Assembly (NCBI GenBank): GCA_949752795.1
Contig: CATKHW010000423.1
Location: forward strand, 124,001 to 188,000
From: Hyperoodon ampullatus
Taxonomy: Eukaryota; Chordata; Mammalia; Artiodactyla; Ziphiidae
Length of the DNA: 64,000 nucleotides
Direction of reading: 5' to 3'
How positions within the stretch are numbered: position 1 is the first letter of the stretch; each line of letters opens with the position of its first letter. Below the pieces are notes generated by a model, which was given only the letters and a program-made list of their open reading frames with translations, did no database searches and was not told the DNA's origin. A program made the translations under genes and the position numbers. Below are positions 62,411-64,000 of the stretch, one piece after another.

Positions 62411-63758
62411 GGTCCCTTTCACTGAGGAAGGTGTAGGTCTTGTCTATTCCATAGTTGTTTTTTGCAATGGTACTTGTGCTTATATCAAACTCTGGTTTTA
62501 TGCATCACCCCACCTCTCCTTCCCCCTTAAGCAGGCATAAGAGTGTTTTCTAAATGTGAGACACTGTTCTCTTTCCTAAATCAGTTCAAGTGTAGCCATG
62601 TTTACAGGATCTTCATAAGTGATATCTTATGATAAGTTTATTATTCTGTGTGACTTATTTCACTTAGAATCATCATACCTGAATCCACCCATTTTGCTGC
62701 TACTGGTCTTATGACATTGATTTCATGGCTGAGGGATATTCCATCGTACGTAAGTACCACAAATTTTTGAACCATTTTTATATTTCCTGGGATATTTAAG
62801 GTGTACCCTAGTTAAAGTCCTTGTAAGCAGTGCAGCCCTAAATTTTGGTGTGGCTCTCTCTTATTGATTTTCAGTTTTCCCAAGGTATATTCCCTAGACT
62901 GGAAGTGCCCTTGGCTCTGTAGCTCTGTTGTTTACTTGTTTTAGGGAACACAATGTACTCCTCCAGAGAGGCAGTTGGCAATTTACATCCCGCCCATCAG
63001 CATAACAAGGCTCCCTGTTGTCCAGGGCCTGTCCTGCCTTTCTGGTTTTTACACATTTTCTGGATGTCCCTTTTGACCGGTGGGAAGTGATACTTCTTTG
63101 TAGTGCAGATTTGCATTGCCCGCTTGCTTGCTTGGCCAAAAGGGGCGTATGCGTTTTCTCCTGAATATATTCAGCAGAAAACGCATACGCCCTTTTGGGC
63201 TAAATGCATCATTGTCGAAGTTGTGCCCCTCTTCCTGTGCTTTAAAGGCGATTCCAACGTACCTCTTGAAATCTGTTTCCTGCTATTCTGCCTCGGTTTT
63301 AAGTCAACCTCGCTGCCTTCCCTCAACAGATTTTTGGACGATAGTTGTCCTTTATTACTCGGCCAGTTTGTGAATTGCTGTGCCCCTGAGCTCCATTTTT
63401 CAACTCGTTTTTTGTGAGCTGACCGCAAGTCCGACATTTTGCATCAGGACCTATGCTGGTTCCCGGTGGGGGGCTGAGACTTTGGTTAATTCTTCTTCCT
63501 GCCAGGAAGTTAGAGTGATATGTGCCCGTCCAAATGCCTAACAGCTACTCTCTCATTGGTTCTCCTTCTTCCCTTTCATCCTCTGCCAAATTGGCAACCT
63601 GTGCGAACCAGGAGGTTAAAGGGGCTGTCTTTCCAAGTTGGGAGATTGATAGTAAAGCAGATGAAAGTCAAACCGGAGCACCAGGAGAGGGACTATTCTT
63701 TGAGTTTTAGAAACCTTTCGTATTCACAGTGTGTCCGTTCTCTTGGTTTACCGTACAT
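62411..63758. repeat. Satellite monomer, left-truncated, after junction
   Basis: The 1.74-kb satellite resumes at GGTCCCTTTCACTGAGG, equivalent to about position 390 of a monomer, and runs to the next boundary. It is close to core monomers, not to the diverged edge. The inverted repeat at 63131-63204 has several mismatches (AAAAGGGGCG, TTCAGCAG, TTGGGCTAAA). Confidence 0.9.
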
Positions 63759-64000
63759 GTTATAGCTGTAGTAATATTCCCTCCAACCTGGAGAGTTGGG
63801 ACCCATGGAATGGGTGCCAGGCATTTGTGCTTTAAAGGTTCTGCATTTGCTCACGCAAACCCACCAAACCTCTCAGTCCCAAGTGTCCCTCCTTATGCCA
63901 CATCCAGCTGTCATTGTAGATAGGGTCATTCCAGGTTTCATCAGAGACCCTGAAGGAATTGTAAAGAATTTCCCAGTTTTTTTGTTTTGTTTTTGAAATT
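63759..64000. repeat. Satellite monomer, cut by the window end
   Basis: Begins at GTTATAGCTGTAGTAATATT and continues to the last base in the T-rich start of the L1-derived part. Reads GCCAGGCATTTGTGC, as in types c and h, plus private changes (CACGCAAACCCACCAAACC). Confidence 0.9.

Noticed and set aside
1..64000. tRNA or rRNA genes, or SINEs with tRNA heads
   Set aside because: No cloverleaf-like sequence or A/B box pair was recognised on reading; no support to report any.

Overview
The window is repeat-only mammalian DNA. I find no intact protein-coding gene, no RNA gene and no bacterial or viral genome organisation. The organism is probably a cetacean. The L1 3' ends at 54.5-55.5, 57.2-58.2 and 60.0-60.9 kb look like the whale/dolphin type, and the older L1 end at 50.24-50.43 kb looks like the general artiodactyl type. 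The main tandem repeat has a 1.74-kb period, the length reported for the common cetacean satellite in non-delphinoid whales. The L1 and satellite comparisons are from memory; no database was searched.

Layout. (1) 1-38,247: 22 head-to-tail satellite monomers of 1,730-1,741 bp. They form a higher-order repeat of eight monomer types (a-h) with a period of about 13.9 kb. Block A is 1-13,905 (a b c d e f g h). Block B is 13,906-27,813 (a, b/d hybrid, e, f, g', g'', g, h). Block C is 27,814-38,247 (a b c d e f, array edge). Each monomer joins about 0.9 kb of old antisense L1 3' sequence to about 0.75 kb of non-L1 sequence. At the join is an inverted repeat, which is a perfect 74-bp palindrome in three monomers. 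(2) 38,248-46,503: a diverged monomer whose middle (about 415 bp) is replaced by about 6.9 kb of a 24-27-bp C-rich minisatellite. (3) 46,504-50,040: two more monomers, increasingly diverged towards the array edge. (4) 50,040-53,596: an L1 3' end, unassigned sequence, a degenerate minus-strand endogenous retrovirus fragment (RT with YADD, RNase H-side sequence, possible env TM remnant) and a three-copy repeat of about 68 bp. (5) 53,597-62,410: a second tandem family with a 2.73-kb period, 3.2 copies, each holding two antisense L1 pieces, a module related to the satellite's non-L1 part, and about 0.75 kb of unknown sequence. (6) 62,411-64,000: an abrupt return, in mid-monomer, to core-like 1.74-kb satellite.

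There is no gene circuit to describe. The sequence documents satellite evolution: an L1-containing founder segment amplified head to tail, monomers homogenised into a higher-order unit, unequal exchange shuffling monomer types, and decay plus minisatellite growth at the edge. Open frames seen here are by-products of repeats; many of the longer ones lack an ATG start (GTG or TTG instead), and the minisatellite frames come from a period close to a multiple of three.
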